From contig MTNR01000044.1 in NCBI GenBank assembly GCA_002011495.1, positions 1 through 47,545 of the forward strand: 47,545 nucleotides of DNA, in the 5' to 3' direction. Positions 8,807 through 16,235 of the stretch are shown piece after piece. The number at the start of each line of letters is the position of its first letter. The stretch's first letter is position 1. The notes below the pieces were generated by a model, which saw only the letters and a list, made by a program, of their open reading frames with translations, had not been told where the DNA came from and searched no databases. The position numbers and the translations under genes are program-made. The DNA comes from Dehalococcoides sp. JdFR-56. GTDB lineage: Bacteria > Chloroflexota > Dehalococcoidia > Dehalococcoidales > RBG-16-60-22.

Positions 8807-9195
8807 AAGAGGTAAATAGCGCCAGAAAGGCGCTGGTAGTGGAAGATGAGCCAGCCATCTCCGAGCTGTGCTCGCGCGTGCTCACCGAGCAAGGCTGGGA
8901 GGTGGACATCGCTGCCAATGGCAAGATAGCTCAGGGCCTGATAGAGAAAGCCAGCTACGAGCTCTGCCTGATTGACATCAGGACGCCAGCCATGAATGGC
9001 AAGGAACTCTATCAGTGGCTGCTGGAGAAACACCCTGCTCTAGCCAGGCGCGTGGTCTTCACCACCGGCAGCCTGCTGGGGGAGGAAACCATGGCCTTTA
9101 CCAAGCAAACCGGCCGGCCACTTCTGCCCAAGCCATTCACCCCAGAGGAACTGAAGGCCATCGTGGTGGAAACTCTAAAGGAGGTAGCCAAATGA
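8803..9195 (+). CDS. Stand-alone response regulator receiver (copy B)
   Basis: A 130-aa CheY-like receiver, paralog of the one at 5915: the two share long identical runs (VVEDEPAISE, LTEQGWEVDIA, CLIDIRTPAMNGKELYQWLLE). Asp58 is the acceptor, FTTGS carries the switch Thr and LPKPF the Lys. It overlaps kinase B upstream and the next receiver downstream (ATGA on both sides), so three proteins are translationally coupled. No output domain is present. The kinase-receiver pair has evidently been duplicated as a unit, and this copy lost the charged tail seen in copy A. Confidence 0.88.
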   Translation: MKEVNSARKALVVEDEPAISELCSRVLTEQGWEVDIAANGKIAQGLIEKASYELCLIDIRTPAMNGKELYQWLLEKHPALARRVVFTTGSLLGEETMAFTKQTGRPLLPKPFTPEELKAIVVETLKEVAK

Positions 9196-9821
9196 AGGAA
9201 GAGCAGGTGAGAATTTTGGTGGTTGATGATGAGGAGGGAGTGCGCAACCTCCTCCAGCGCATCCTGCAGGAAAGAGGCTATGATGTGCTCACCGCCGCGG
9301 ATGGTGAGGAGGCCCTCTATGTCGTCTCGCAAGGAGAGGCTGACGTGGTGCTCCTTGATATTAAAATGCCCGGCATGTCTGGACTGGAAGTGCTGGACGA
9401 GCTGGCTGCCCAGTACCCTGATACCTGCGTGGTCATGGTAACCGCCGTTGCCGATACCGAGACCGCGGTGAGCGCCCTAAAACGAGGCGCCTATGACTAC
9501 ATCACCAAGCCCTTTAACCGGGATAGCGTGATACAGAAGGTGCAGGAAGCCATCCAGAAGTGGAGCCAGCGCCTGCAGGACAAACGCCGCTACCTCCAGC
9601 TCAAGGAAAGCTTTACCGAGCAGACCAAGCGAATGCAGGAGCAGTTTGCCGAGCTGGTCAACAGCCTGGCCCGGGAGCATCGGCTGCTCCACGAGCTGGC
9701 GGCAAGACAAGGTAAGGCCGGCAAGGCGCTGCTCTCAGAGCTTCCCCAGGAACTGCAGGAGCCGATGGCCTCGGTTGAAGAGTTCAGAAACGCCCTGCTC
9801 AGAATCCTGAAGAAGGGATGA
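9192..9821 (+). CDS. Response regulator with coiled-coil output segment
   Basis: A 209-aa protein with a receiver (1-120: VVDDEEG, Asp56 in LLDIKMPGMSG, Thr in VTAVAD, Lys106 in YITKPF) followed by about 85 residues of charged helix (KWSQRLQDKRRYLQLKESFTEQTKRMQEQF..), probably a coiled coil. No DNA-binding or enzymatic motif is visible in the tail. ATG 9192 overlaps the previous stop by ATGA; the longer track ORF from 9015 is a read-through of the previous gene in another frame. The receiver is NtrC/AtoC-like but the AAA+ domain is absent. It may link the receivers to a partner protein. Confidence 0.85.
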   Translation: MKEEQVRILVVDDEEGVRNLLQRILQERGYDVLTAADGEEALYVVSQGEADVVLLDIKMPGMSGLEVLDELAAQYPDTCVVMVTAVADTETAVSALKRGAYDYITKPFNRDSVIQKVQEAIQKWSQRLQDKRRYLQLKESFTEQTKRMQEQFAELVNSLAREHRLLHELAARQGKAGKALLSELPQELQEPMASVEEFRNALLRILKKG

Positions 9822-9849
9822 CGGGGCCTTAAACCTCGGAGGCAAATTC

Positions 9850-10539
9850 ATGGTCAAAACACGCATCTTGGTCGTTGATGATGAGCTCAGCATTATCAAA
9901 TTCCTCCGCGCCAACCTTGAGGCCAGAGGCTATGAGGTGCTCACCGCCATGGACGGCGCTCAGGCCCTCCAGGTCATCGAGATGGAGCTCCCTGACCTGG
10001 TCATCCTGGATATCATGATGCCCAAAATGGATGGCTTCGAGGTCTGCCGCCGGCTGCGCGAATGGTCGCAGATCCCCATCATCATGCTCAGCGCCCGGGG
10101 GGATGAGGAGGACAAGGTGAAATGCCTCAACCTCGGTGCCGATGACTACATCACCAAACCCTTCAGCGCCAGCGAACTCACCGCCCGGGTCAGCGCCGTG
10201 CTCCGCCGCACCCAGAAGGCCACCCCCACCCAGCCCTTCTTCGCCTCCGGCGACCTTAAGATCGACTTCGCCAAGCGGCAGGTAACCATGGCCGGCCGGG
10301 AAGTTAAGCTCACCCCCACGGAATACGCCCTTCTCCAGGAGCTCACCCTCAACGCGGGCAAGGTCCTCACCCATACCCATCTGCTGAACAAGGTATGGGG
10401 GCCGGAATATCAGGACGAGAGAGAGTACCTGCACGTTTTTATCCGCCGCCTGCGGGCCAAACTTGAGCCTGAGCCAACCAATCCCAGCTACATCCTGACC
10501 GTGCCCGGCGTTGGCTACCTGTTCCGAGATTCAACATAA
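9850..10539 (+). CDS. OmpR/PhoB-family response regulator
   Basis: A 229-aa transcription factor with a receiver (VVDDELS, acceptor Asp54 in VILDIMMPKMDG, SARGDEEDKV, YITKPF) and a C-terminal winged helix (about 130-228) with VKLTPTEYALLQELTLNAGKVLTH, the recognition-helix region EREYLHVFIRRLRAKLE and the closing hairpin YILTVPGVGYLF. It is the only DNA-binding regulator of the signalling island, so it is the likely final target of kinases A and B. CGGAGG precedes the ATG. It is the last gene before a strong terminator. The direct repeats at 10631-10660 fit the tandem binding mode of this family and are a plausible target. It is KdpE/PhoP-like by sequence; the regulon is unknown. Confidence 0.93.
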   Translation: MVKTRILVVDDELSIIKFLRANLEARGYEVLTAMDGAQALQVIEMELPDLVILDIMMPKMDGFEVCRRLREWSQIPIIMLSARGDEEDKVKCLNLGADDYITKPFSASELTARVSAVLRRTQKATPTQPFFASGDLKIDFAKRQVTMAGREVKLTPTEYALLQELTLNAGKVLTHTHLLNKVWGPEYQDEREYLHVFIRRLRAKLEPEPTNPSYILTVPGVGYLFRDST

Positions 10540-10577
10540 TCTCTAGCCCTCGCCCGAGATAGACGTCCCCAAGAGCC

Positions 10578-10603
10578 AGGCACCCCAAAAGGGTGCCTTT
10601 TTT
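10578..10603 (+). terminator. Rho-independent terminator of the two-component operon
   Basis: AGGCACCC (10578-10585), loop CAAAA, GGGTGCCT (10591-10598), followed by a run of six T. A classical intrinsic terminator about 40 bases after the PhoB-type regulator stop. It closes the kinase/receiver operon and isolates the secreted-protein gene that follows. Confidence 0.9.
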
Positions 10604-10630
10604 ATTGCCCTTATTACCCCTTTAAAGAAC

Positions 10631-10660
10631 GTTTAGAAAATGTTTAGAACCCCCCTTAGA
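10631..10660 (+). promoter_or_regulatory. Direct repeats, candidate PhoB/OmpR-type operator
   Basis: GTTTAGAA occurs at 10631-10638 and again at 10642-10649, an exact 11-base period, and TTAGA recurs a third time at 10656-10660 (12 bases on). A degenerate TTAAAGAA lies one step upstream. Tandem half-sites at 11-base spacing are how OmpR/PhoB winged-helix regulators bind. A possible -10 (TATATC, 10688-10693) lies downstream with no good -35, as in activated promoters. The gene controlled would be the secreted protein at 10728. Confidence 0.5.
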
Positions 10661-10727
10661 TTTTTAGCCGTTGTTTCGCATCCTAGCTATATCCTGAAGC
10701 TAGATAAAGCAAAAGGAGATAACTAGG

Positions 10728-11273
10728 ATGAACGGCAAACTAAGAAACAAATGGACCAAGCGGCTCTTCCCCTTCTTCGCCCTGGTGCTGCTGCTTCTTC
10801 CCTGGTCAACGGCCTATGCTGTTGACGACAATGCGGCGGCCAGCCAGGAACTGATTCGGATAGAGGTCGCCGAGCTTCCGGAGGCGCCATCTTACACCGT
10901 CTTCGGGCGCGCCTTGGGCGGCGTCAGCAACCCCCAAGACCTCTTCTACATTGACGCCACCGATAACCCGGCCGACATGGTGGCCACCCTCTACCTCATC
11001 AACACCCAAAAGCTCATCAACTACTACTCATACCTCATCCTCCACGTCGGGGTCTACGTGGAGAGGCAAGGCGAATGGGAGAAAGCAACCGGGAGCGACG
11101 GCAAGCCGCTCTCCGACATCATCATCTCCCTGCGCAATGGGCAGGCGAGCTTCACCCTGCCTGGCCTAGCCAAGTACAAGGTCACCATTGACAGCGGCGG
11201 CTTTTACAGCCCCAGCGTCAGGAACGCTGACCCAGAAAGCTTATCGCCCCAGTTTTACCTGGAGGTGCGCTAG
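10728..11273 (+). CDS. Secreted protein of unknown function
   Basis: A 181-aa protein with a clear Sec signal peptide: basic NKWTKR, hydrophobic FPFFALVLLLLP, likely cleavage after AYA (about residue 31). The mature part, about 150 residues, looks like a beta-rich fold (ILHVGVYVERQGEWEKA, ISLRNGQASFTLPGLAKYKVTIDSGGFY) and has no cysteine. I do not recognise a family. AGGAG lies nine bases before ATG 10728. Its position directly behind the kinase operon terminator and behind PhoB-like repeats suggests that it is an output of the signalling island. It heads a likely run 10728-12234. Confidence 0.7.
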   Translation: MNGKLRNKWTKRLFPFFALVLLLLPWSTAYAVDDNAAASQELIRIEVAELPEAPSYTVFGRALGGVSNPQDLFYIDATDNPADMVATLYLINTQKLINYYSYLILHVGVYVERQGEWEKATGSDGKPLSDIIISLRNGQASFTLPGLAKYKVTIDSGGFYSPSVRNADPESLSPQFYLEVR

Positions 11274-11303
11274 AGGCCCAACTCAGAGAGGAGGTACAGG
11301 AAA

Positions 11304-11567
11304 ATGGCAGTAGTCTGGAATGGTAACGGAGGCTCCTATCAAGAACACGATGAGCGGATGAGATGGTTCCGCAGGTCCCATGCCAGCGTCGCCATGGCCA
11401 GCGCTCCAAGGGAGGAGGGGCCTTCTCTTGCCGAAAGCACCCGCCCCTTATCCCTGGGCGAGGTCATCGTTGAGCTCGGGGGGACAAGACTCTCCAGCGC
11501 TAGCTCGGAATGGTCAAACCTGATGCTTCTACCCCGGGTAGCCCGCTACAAGCTTTCGCCAAACTAG
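11304..11567 (+). CDS. Small hypothetical protein
   Basis: An 87-aa protein with a strong ribosome site (GAGGAGGT) before ATG 11304. No signal peptide, membrane segment or family motif is visible; the sequence is rich in Ser, Arg and Glu, with one compact segment LSLGEVIVELGGTRLSS. It lies 30 bases after the secreted protein and 32 bases before the next receiver, in the same direction, so it is likely co-transcribed. The good ribosome site and spacing support it as real; function is not inferable. Confidence 0.5.
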   Translation: MAVVWNGNGGSYQEHDERMRWFRRSHASVAMASAPREEGPSLAESTRPLSLGEVIVELGGTRLSSASSEWSNLMLLPRVARYKLSPN

Positions 11568-11599
11568 GGAGAAAAGACTAAATACGGGGGACTTTGGAG

Positions 11600-11995
11600 A
11601 TGAAGAGGCGCCCCTACATAATGGCAGTGGATGATGAACAGGAGATACTGACGCTGCTTAAGCGCAGTCTGGAGCCAGAAGGCTATGAGGTGGCCCTCGC
11701 CTGCGACGGCCGCTCCGCCCTGGCACTGATGGAAAAGCGTCAGCCAGACCTCATCATCCTGGATATCATGATGCCTGACCTCAACGGCTTTCAGGTTCTC
11801 AGCCTCATCCGGCAGCGCTCCAGCGCTCCGGTAATCATGCTCACGGGAAAAGGTGAGGTGACCACCCTGCGCGATGCCCTGCTTCTGGGTGCCGATGACT
11901 TCGTGCGTAAGCCGTTCTACATCAAGGAGCTTCTGGCTCGCGTCAAAGCCAAACTGAGACGCGCCGGCTTCCCCGAAGCCAACAGCCAAGAGTAG
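11600..11995 (+). CDS. Stand-alone response regulator receiver
   Basis: A 131-aa receiver: AVDDEQE pocket, acceptor Asp55 (IILDIMMPDLNG), LTGKGEV switch, FVRKPF lysine. It resembles the receiver half of OmpR-type regulators (LLARVKAKLRRAG ends where a DNA-binding domain would follow) but stops there, so it looks like a regulator that lost its output domain. I chose ATG 11600; the TTG at 11594 is also possible because the GGGGG site at 11586 is better spaced for it. It sits with the probable targets of the signalling island rather than with the kinases. Confidence 0.85.
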   Translation: MKRRPYIMAVDDEQEILTLLKRSLEPEGYEVALACDGRSALALMEKRQPDLIILDIMMPDLNGFQVLSLIRQRSSAPVIMLTGKGEVTTLRDALLLGADDFVRKPFYIKELLARVKAKLRRAGFPEANSQE

Positions 11996-12009
11996 AAAGG
12001 AGTTGTATT

Positions 12010-12234
12010 ATGAGCAGCAAAGGTATAAGAGTAATCAGTTGCCCCATCGGGCTGGAGTACTGCTATCAGTCCTGCCGCTTCCGCCGTGGTACCTGCTGTT
12101 ACTTTGCCAGCGAGCGCGGCAGGGAGATACCAGAACTCAAAAAGGAAAAGGACAGCCATCACCTTGAATGGAAGGACACCCGCGACAAGAGCTGGATACC
12201 CTGCCCAGCCTCCTCAACAATCTCACTCCAGTGA
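12010..12234 (+). CDS. Small cysteine-rich protein
   Basis: A 74-aa protein with AGGAG before ATG 12010. It has six cysteines: five cluster in residues 11-30 (CPIGLEYCYQSCRFRRGTCC) and one lies near the end (WIPCPA). The cluster could bind zinc or an iron-sulfur cluster. A basic/acidic middle (GREIPELKKEKD) follows. It is the last gene of the co-directional run after the receiver. I do not recognise the family; similar mini-proteins exist as uncharacterised genes in anaerobes, from general knowledge only. Confidence 0.6.
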   Translation: MSSKGIRVISCPIGLEYCYQSCRFRRGTCCYFASERGREIPELKKEKDSHHLEWKDTRDKSWIPCPASSTISLQ

Positions 12235-12279
12235 GACTAGCCGGACCCGGCACTCAACAATGGCTGGTCTTCCCTCCAG

Positions 12280-14115
12280 CTACGTCTGGCGTATTCTGCC
12301 CCAGAAGTGCCAGACCACGCCCACCCCAATGAGCACCCCGGATACAATCAGCAGACCAAGCGCCTGACCTCTAAGCCCCCCGATGAAGCTATCAATGGCA
12401 TTTTGCGCTAGGCTAACGCCCTTCTCCGCCGCCAGCGCCTGGAAGCCGCTGACCTGGCCCACGGCTGACATCAGGGCCTCATCTATCCTCGGCTGCGCCA
12501 TCGCCGAGAACAGAGGTCCAAAGGCAAGGTAAGCTAGAACAGCCATCGCCGCCAGCACTACCGCTGCCCAGAGTAGCCTAGCGCTCCACCGCCGGCTTCC
12601 CAGCACCCCGATGGCGAGTAGCAGGAGCGCCGGGATGACCCACGCCGCCATCAGCCACCGGCGCACCATCCCCAGCGTGGAGCGTGCCTGTTCCAAGGTA
12701 CCCAGCTGCTCACTCCCTATACCCTGGCGCAGGTCCTGGTCAGTGAAAATAAGCCCGGTGGCTATCCACCGCCGCACCTTCTCAACCGTTTCGTAGTCTG
12801 GGCCCAGGTTCTCCCTGAGGTCCTCGCTGGTAAAGACCAGCCCCGTCTGCACCCATTCCCGGGCCTTCTCCAGAAAATCTTCCTCACCTTCGCCACCAAA
12901 CATCTGGCGCAGTTCGGCCTCGGACAGCGTCCACTGGTCTGGAACCCACATGTCCACCAGCGGGATGAGCATGAGCTCAAAGTCAATACCCACCAGCTCC
13001 TTGAACTCCTGGTAAGACATGCCCGGGGGCTTGCACTCAGGGATGGTCTCCAGCGGCGCCTTGGCCAAAAGCTCCCAGAGATGCCCTGAGGTGCACTCGG
13101 GAAGGGAATCAAAAATGCTCTCCAGCTTCTGGTCAGCTAGTTCCCCCAGCGCTCTAGCTATGGCTGGCTTGCGCTCGCCCAGAGGTATAGTCACCTCCAG
13201 AGTTTCACTTTCACCCTTGAGGTAGGAGAAGAGCTGGGCCAAGATATCGCTCACCCTCGCCTGATACCACTCAAGCGGCATGGTCTCCCTCACCGCGGCC
13301 AGGACCTCTTCGCTAGTGAGGCTCAAGCCGATGGGAAGCTGCGCCATCTCTCCGGTGCTCTGCTCTATGACTGGCGCCAGCGCCACTTCAAAGAGGCGCT
13401 CATAGCTCTCCGCACGCCCGAGCATATCCGCCAGAACCTCCTCCAGAGCATCCAGCCGGTCTATTATCTCTATCCGCACCGTAAATCGCTCGGTGTCTCC
13501 GGTGAAGTAGGGCACCACCTCATCAATGGCCGCATCTACCTGTCTCAAGACCCACGCTTCAGGCAGCACCGTGCGCAATACCCTCTCCATCTCCTCCACA
13601 CTGAAAGCGAAGAACGGAGGTAGCTCCGCGTCGGCCTCAAGCTTGGCGATAATAAGCCCGATTATCCCGTCATAGAGTTCCGAGAAGATTTCTTCCTTAT
13701 GTAAAGTGTCTTTTAGCGCCTGGGCTCCAGCCTCCACCCTATCCTTGAGGGTGATATTCACCTGGAAACCTTCAGTATCCCCCCAGAGATAAGGCACCAC
13801 CTGTTCTATCGTCTGCTCCACCTGAGCCTCAAGCCACTCCGGAGGCAGCGTCTGCTCCGCTATCCCCATGATATGGGGTTTAAGCTGGGAGATATCCAGG
13901 CCAATGTCCGCGTCACCGAGCTCAGTCTCCTCCAAGGCGGCGGGCAAGACCTCAGTATAGATGAAATTATAGATATCCGCCTGGCGCAGCTGCTCATTAT
14001 AGAAATCAGGGTTTCCCACGGTGGCGTTGACGCGGAAGACGACGAGTAGCAGGATGGAAAGGATGATAAAGAGAAGCGCCAGCGGCAGGATAATGGCTCT
14101 GCGTAACCACATCAT
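12280..14115 (-). CDS. Membrane protein with triplicated outer domain
   Basis: A 611-aa protein with a first membrane helix at about 7-28, a large soluble region (30-490) and three membrane helices near the C-terminus (about 497-515, 523-550, 582-602). The soluble region holds three repeats of about 80-100 residues starting near 71, 169 and 262, each with a P-x-x-W-x-x-x-x-V core, a short stretch ending in a G-[DE]-[ST]-E motif, a V-x-I strand and a helix (LPPEW.., LPEAW.., MPLEW..). Only two cysteines are seen, SLPECTSG and TIPECKPP, perhaps a disulfide. With the N-terminal helix as anchor the repeats would face outward. No family recognised; a sensor or cell-surface role is a guess. Confidence 0.75.
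   Translation of the reverse strand: MMWLRRAIILPLALLFIILSILLLVVFRVNATVGNPDFYNEQLRQADIYNFIYTEVLPAALEETELGDADIGLDISQLKPHIMGIAEQTLPPEWLEAQVEQTIEQVVPYLWGDTEGFQVNITLKDRVEAGAQALKDTLHKEEIFSELYDGIIGLIIAKLEADAELPPFFAFSVEEMERVLRTVLPEAWVLRQVDAAIDEVVPYFTGDTERFTVRIEIIDRLDALEEVLADMLGRAESYERLFEVALAPVIEQSTGEMAQLPIGLSLTSEEVLAAVRETMPLEWYQARVSDILAQLFSYLKGESETLEVTIPLGERKPAIARALGELADQKLESIFDSLPECTSGHLWELLAKAPLETIPECKPPGMSYQEFKELVGIDFELMLIPLVDMWVPDQWTLSEAELRQMFGGEGEEDFLEKAREWVQTGLVFTSEDLRENLGPDYETVEKVRRWIATGLIFTDQDLRQGIGSEQLGTLEQARSTLGMVRRWLMAAWVIPALLLLAIGVLGSRRWSARLLWAAVVLAAMAVLAYLAFGPLFSAMAQPRIDEALMSAVGQVSGFQALAAEKGVSLAQNAIDSFIGGLRGQALGLLIVSGVLIGVGVVWHFWGRIRQT
13111..13905 (-). repeat. Three protein-level repeats inside the membrane protein
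   Basis: Codons for residues about 71-150, 169-245 and 262-335 of the 611-aa protein encode three diverged copies of one domain. Matching landmarks are W-x-x-x-Q/R-V followed by a helix, a Y-[LF]-[WTK]-G-[DE]-[ST]-E turn (YLWGDTE, YFTGDTE, YLKGESE), a V-x-I strand and a closing helix. The DNA of the three copies is well diverged, so the repeat is old. Confidence 0.65.
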
Positions 14116-14202
14116 AATAATACTAGCCTCAATCGCTTTTCAGCTGGTGAAATAGTTTAACCACATGGCCGCCAAAAGGTCAAACCAAAAAGCGCCAGCA
14201 TA

Positions 14203-14231
14203 TTGACAAAGGGAGCCTAGGTAGCTAAAGT
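14203..14231 (+). promoter_or_regulatory. Sigma-70-type promoter for the zinc dehydrogenase
   Basis: Perfect TTGACA (14203-14208), 17-base spacer, TAAAGT (14226-14231), 33 bases before ATG 14265. It sits in the gap between the divergent 611-aa membrane protein gene and the dehydrogenase. Confidence 0.6.
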
Positions 14232-14264
14232 ATCCGAGGAATGCTTAACTGGGAGGCATAAACT

Positions 14265-15386
14265 ATGGCAAAATGTCGCGCTTGGGTGATACATGAGCCG
14301 GGCAAGATAGTGATGGAAGAGTTTGAGCTACCCAAGGTGGCCGAGGACGGGGCGCTGCTCAAAGTTGAGGCCTGCGGTATCTGCGGTACAGACAAGCACA
14401 TCTACCTCGGTCACTTCCCCACCGACCAGTATCCCTTCATCATGGGGCATGAATTCATCGGCACCATCGTGGAGCTGGGCAGCCGGGCCAACGAGACCAT
14501 GGCCGTCTTTGGTGGTACCTTACAGGTTGGTGACCGGGTGGCCGTGGCCCCCAGCTCCATGGGCTGTGGCTACTGTTATTTCTGCCTGCACTCGCCGCAT
14601 CGCCAGGCCCTCTGCTCCAACCGGAGCATGATCTACGGATTTATCTCCACCCGCAAAGCCCCGGGCCTCTGGGGTGGCTACTCAGAATACGTTTATATCG
14701 TCCCCAGAAGCTATGTCTTCAAGCTCCCCAAAGACATGCCCATGAAGCGGGCCATCCTCACCGAACCAGGAGCAACTGGGCTGAGAGCCGTGGACCGGGC
14801 CCTGAATACCGGAGAGCCTTTCTTAAGCCAGGGGCTCAGCGTGGGGCGCAGCGTCATGGTGCTGGGGGCTGGCCCCATTGGTCTCCTGATAATCTCCGCC
14901 TTCCGCTACAGCGGAGCTGGCCTGATTATCTCCCAGGACTTATTCCCCAGCCGGCTGAACATGGCCAAGCGCCTGGGCGCTGACCTCCTCATTGACGGCA
15001 ACCTGCCCTTTGCAGCGCGCCTAGAGCAGGTGCGCCAGGCCACCGATGGCGTCGGGCCAGACATCGTGGTTGAGGCCGCCGGCTCCCCGGCCGCCTTCCG
15101 CGAGGCCCTGGACTTCACCCGCCGGGGCGGCAAACTGATTGAGGCCGGAAACTTCACCGATGCCGGGCCAGTTGAGATAAAGCCCTTCGCCATCTGCTTC
15201 CAGGACCTGGACATCCTCGGCTGCCGCTACTCCCCGCTCCTGTTCAAAGACGTTATCTCCATGCACCAGAGAACATGGCTCCCCGTGGAAGAGGTGGTGA
15301 CCCATGTCTTCCCGCTTGAGGAGCTCCCCAAAGCACTGGAGGTAACCGGTTCCAAGGACGCCGGGAAGGTGGTCATCACCCCGTAA
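14265..15386 (+). CDS. Zinc-dependent alcohol dehydrogenase (MDR family)
   Basis: A 373-aa medium-chain dehydrogenase. Catalytic zinc ligands are visible: Cys40 (CGICGTDKH), His62-Glu63 (GHEFIG) and the later acidic residue in TEPGATG. The structural-zinc lobe is MGCGYCYFC..ALC with four cysteines. The nucleotide fold is VMVLGAGPIG (about 205-214), followed by an acidic residue in SQDLFPSR that suggests NAD. GGGAGG precedes ATG 14265. It stands alone behind its own promoter. The substrate is an alcohol or polyol of unknown identity; a small insertion around residues 72-85 (ANETMAVFGG) is unlike typical sorbitol/threonine dehydrogenases. Confidence 0.88.
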   Translation: MAKCRAWVIHEPGKIVMEEFELPKVAEDGALLKVEACGICGTDKHIYLGHFPTDQYPFIMGHEFIGTIVELGSRANETMAVFGGTLQVGDRVAVAPSSMGCGYCYFCLHSPHRQALCSNRSMIYGFISTRKAPGLWGGYSEYVYIVPRSYVFKLPKDMPMKRAILTEPGATGLRAVDRALNTGEPFLSQGLSVGRSVMVLGAGPIGLLIISAFRYSGAGLIISQDLFPSRLNMAKRLGADLLIDGNLPFAARLEQVRQATDGVGPDIVVEAAGSPAAFREALDFTRRGGKLIEAGNFTDAGPVEIKPFAICFQDLDILGCRYSPLLFKDVISMHQRTWLPVEEVVTHVFPLEELPKALEVTGSKDAGKVVITP

Positions 15387-15475
15387 ACAGAAAGGCTGCC
15401 CAGACCGGGACCAGTGATATAAAGGGTATAATATGGTTAATATGCCAGTCACCCGCCGGGCCTAGGGGAAAAGGC

Positions 15476-15940
15476 TTATCCCGAGGCGCCCAGCTCCAGA
15501 CTGCGCAGCCAGCCGACTTCGTCCTTCTTCACATCCAGAATGACGAAGGTCTCGCTCTTCCTTATCCCCGGAACCTTGGCCAGATAATCCTTGACGAACT
15601 GGGTGAGCTCGCCTGAGGAGTGAAACCAGGTCCCGATGAAGATATCATGGTTACCGGTGCACAGCGAGACGTAGCGCACGTTGGGGCAGAGGGCCAGCGA
15701 TTCTGAGATTTTGTCTATGCTCCCCAAATCCACTTCCAGGGCGATGATGGCGATGATATTATACCCCAGCTTGGCCGGATTCAGTATGGCGGTGAAAGTG
15801 ATGATGCCCTGCTCCTCCAGGTGCTGAATCCGGCGCCGGATGGTGGTCTCGCTGACTTTGAGCTTGCGAGATAGCTCAGCGCTGGTCTGTCGGGCATCCC
15901 TGGCCAGTTCAGTTATCAGGCGCTGGTCGAGCTCATCCAT
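15476..15940 (-). CDS. Lrp/AsnC-family transcriptional regulator
   Basis: A 154-aa Lrp-type regulator with an N-terminal helix-turn-helix (MDELDQRLITELARDARQTSAELSRKLKVSETTIRRRIQHLEEQGII) and a C-terminal RAM/AsnC ligand domain (NIIAIIALEVD.., VRYVSLCTGNHDIFIGTWF). I start it at 15940, not 15985: a TTGACA-N17-CATACT promoter covers the upstream codons, and RNA would begin only two or three bases before this ATG, so the mRNA looks leaderless. It diverges from the 2-oxoacid:ferredoxin oxidoreductase operon and is its likely regulator, perhaps responding to a branched-chain amino acid; that link is inferred from position. Confidence 0.9.
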   Translation of the reverse strand: MDELDQRLITELARDARQTSAELSRKLKVSETTIRRRIQHLEEQGIITFTAILNPAKLGYNIIAIIALEVDLGSIDKISESLALCPNVRYVSLCTGNHDIFIGTWFHSSGELTQFVKDYLAKVPGIRKSETFVILDVKKDEVGWLRSLELGASG

Positions 15941-15949
15941 TGCGCCATT

Positions 15950-15978
15950 AGTATGGCACGGGATGCTGCCCCTGTCAA
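15950..15978 (-). promoter_or_regulatory. Promoter of the Lrp-type gene, giving a leaderless mRNA
   Basis: On the minus strand: TTGACA (15973-15978), 17-base spacer, CATACT (15950-15955). Only nine bases separate the -10 from the start codon, so the transcript would have almost no 5' leader. No Shine-Dalgarno sequence precedes the ATG, in line with that. Confidence 0.6.
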
Positions 15979-16153
15979 CCATCACCCCCGGAAGATAGGG
16001 CTAAATCCAAAAATTTCAAAGAGGCTGACCCCTTGCTGTTTTTGAACATGCCTTTGGCTCGGTCTAGGCGAATTACGACATTAAGCTGGGAAAAAACGCA
16101 GAGAACAGACATTATTTTCAAAAATTCCGCCTTTTCCCGCCACTTTTCGCACC

Positions 16154-16181
16154 TTGACAGTGCCCTGACGGCGACCATAAT
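16154..16181 (+). promoter_or_regulatory. Promoter of the oxidoreductase/mutase operon
   Basis: TTGACA (16154-16159), 16-base spacer, CATAAT (16176-16181). RNA would start near 16188, about 48 bases before ATG 16236. The AT-rich 170 bases between this and the Lrp promoter hold no gene and would be the natural place for Lrp binding, though I find no clean palindrome there. Confidence 0.65.
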
Positions 16182-16235
16182 GGAACTAGAGGGAGTATTA
16201 TCCCCGGTGGAGCGGTGAAAGGGGGCTTTGAAGAC

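Noticed and set aside
9015-9191. N-terminal extension of the receiver to 9015
   Set aside because: It overlaps the previous receiver gene in another frame; the ATGA start at 9192 begins exactly at the receiver fold.
15437-15450. TATAAT between the convergent genes at 15386 and 15476
   Set aside because: No -35 at a usable distance and no gene starts after it in either direction.
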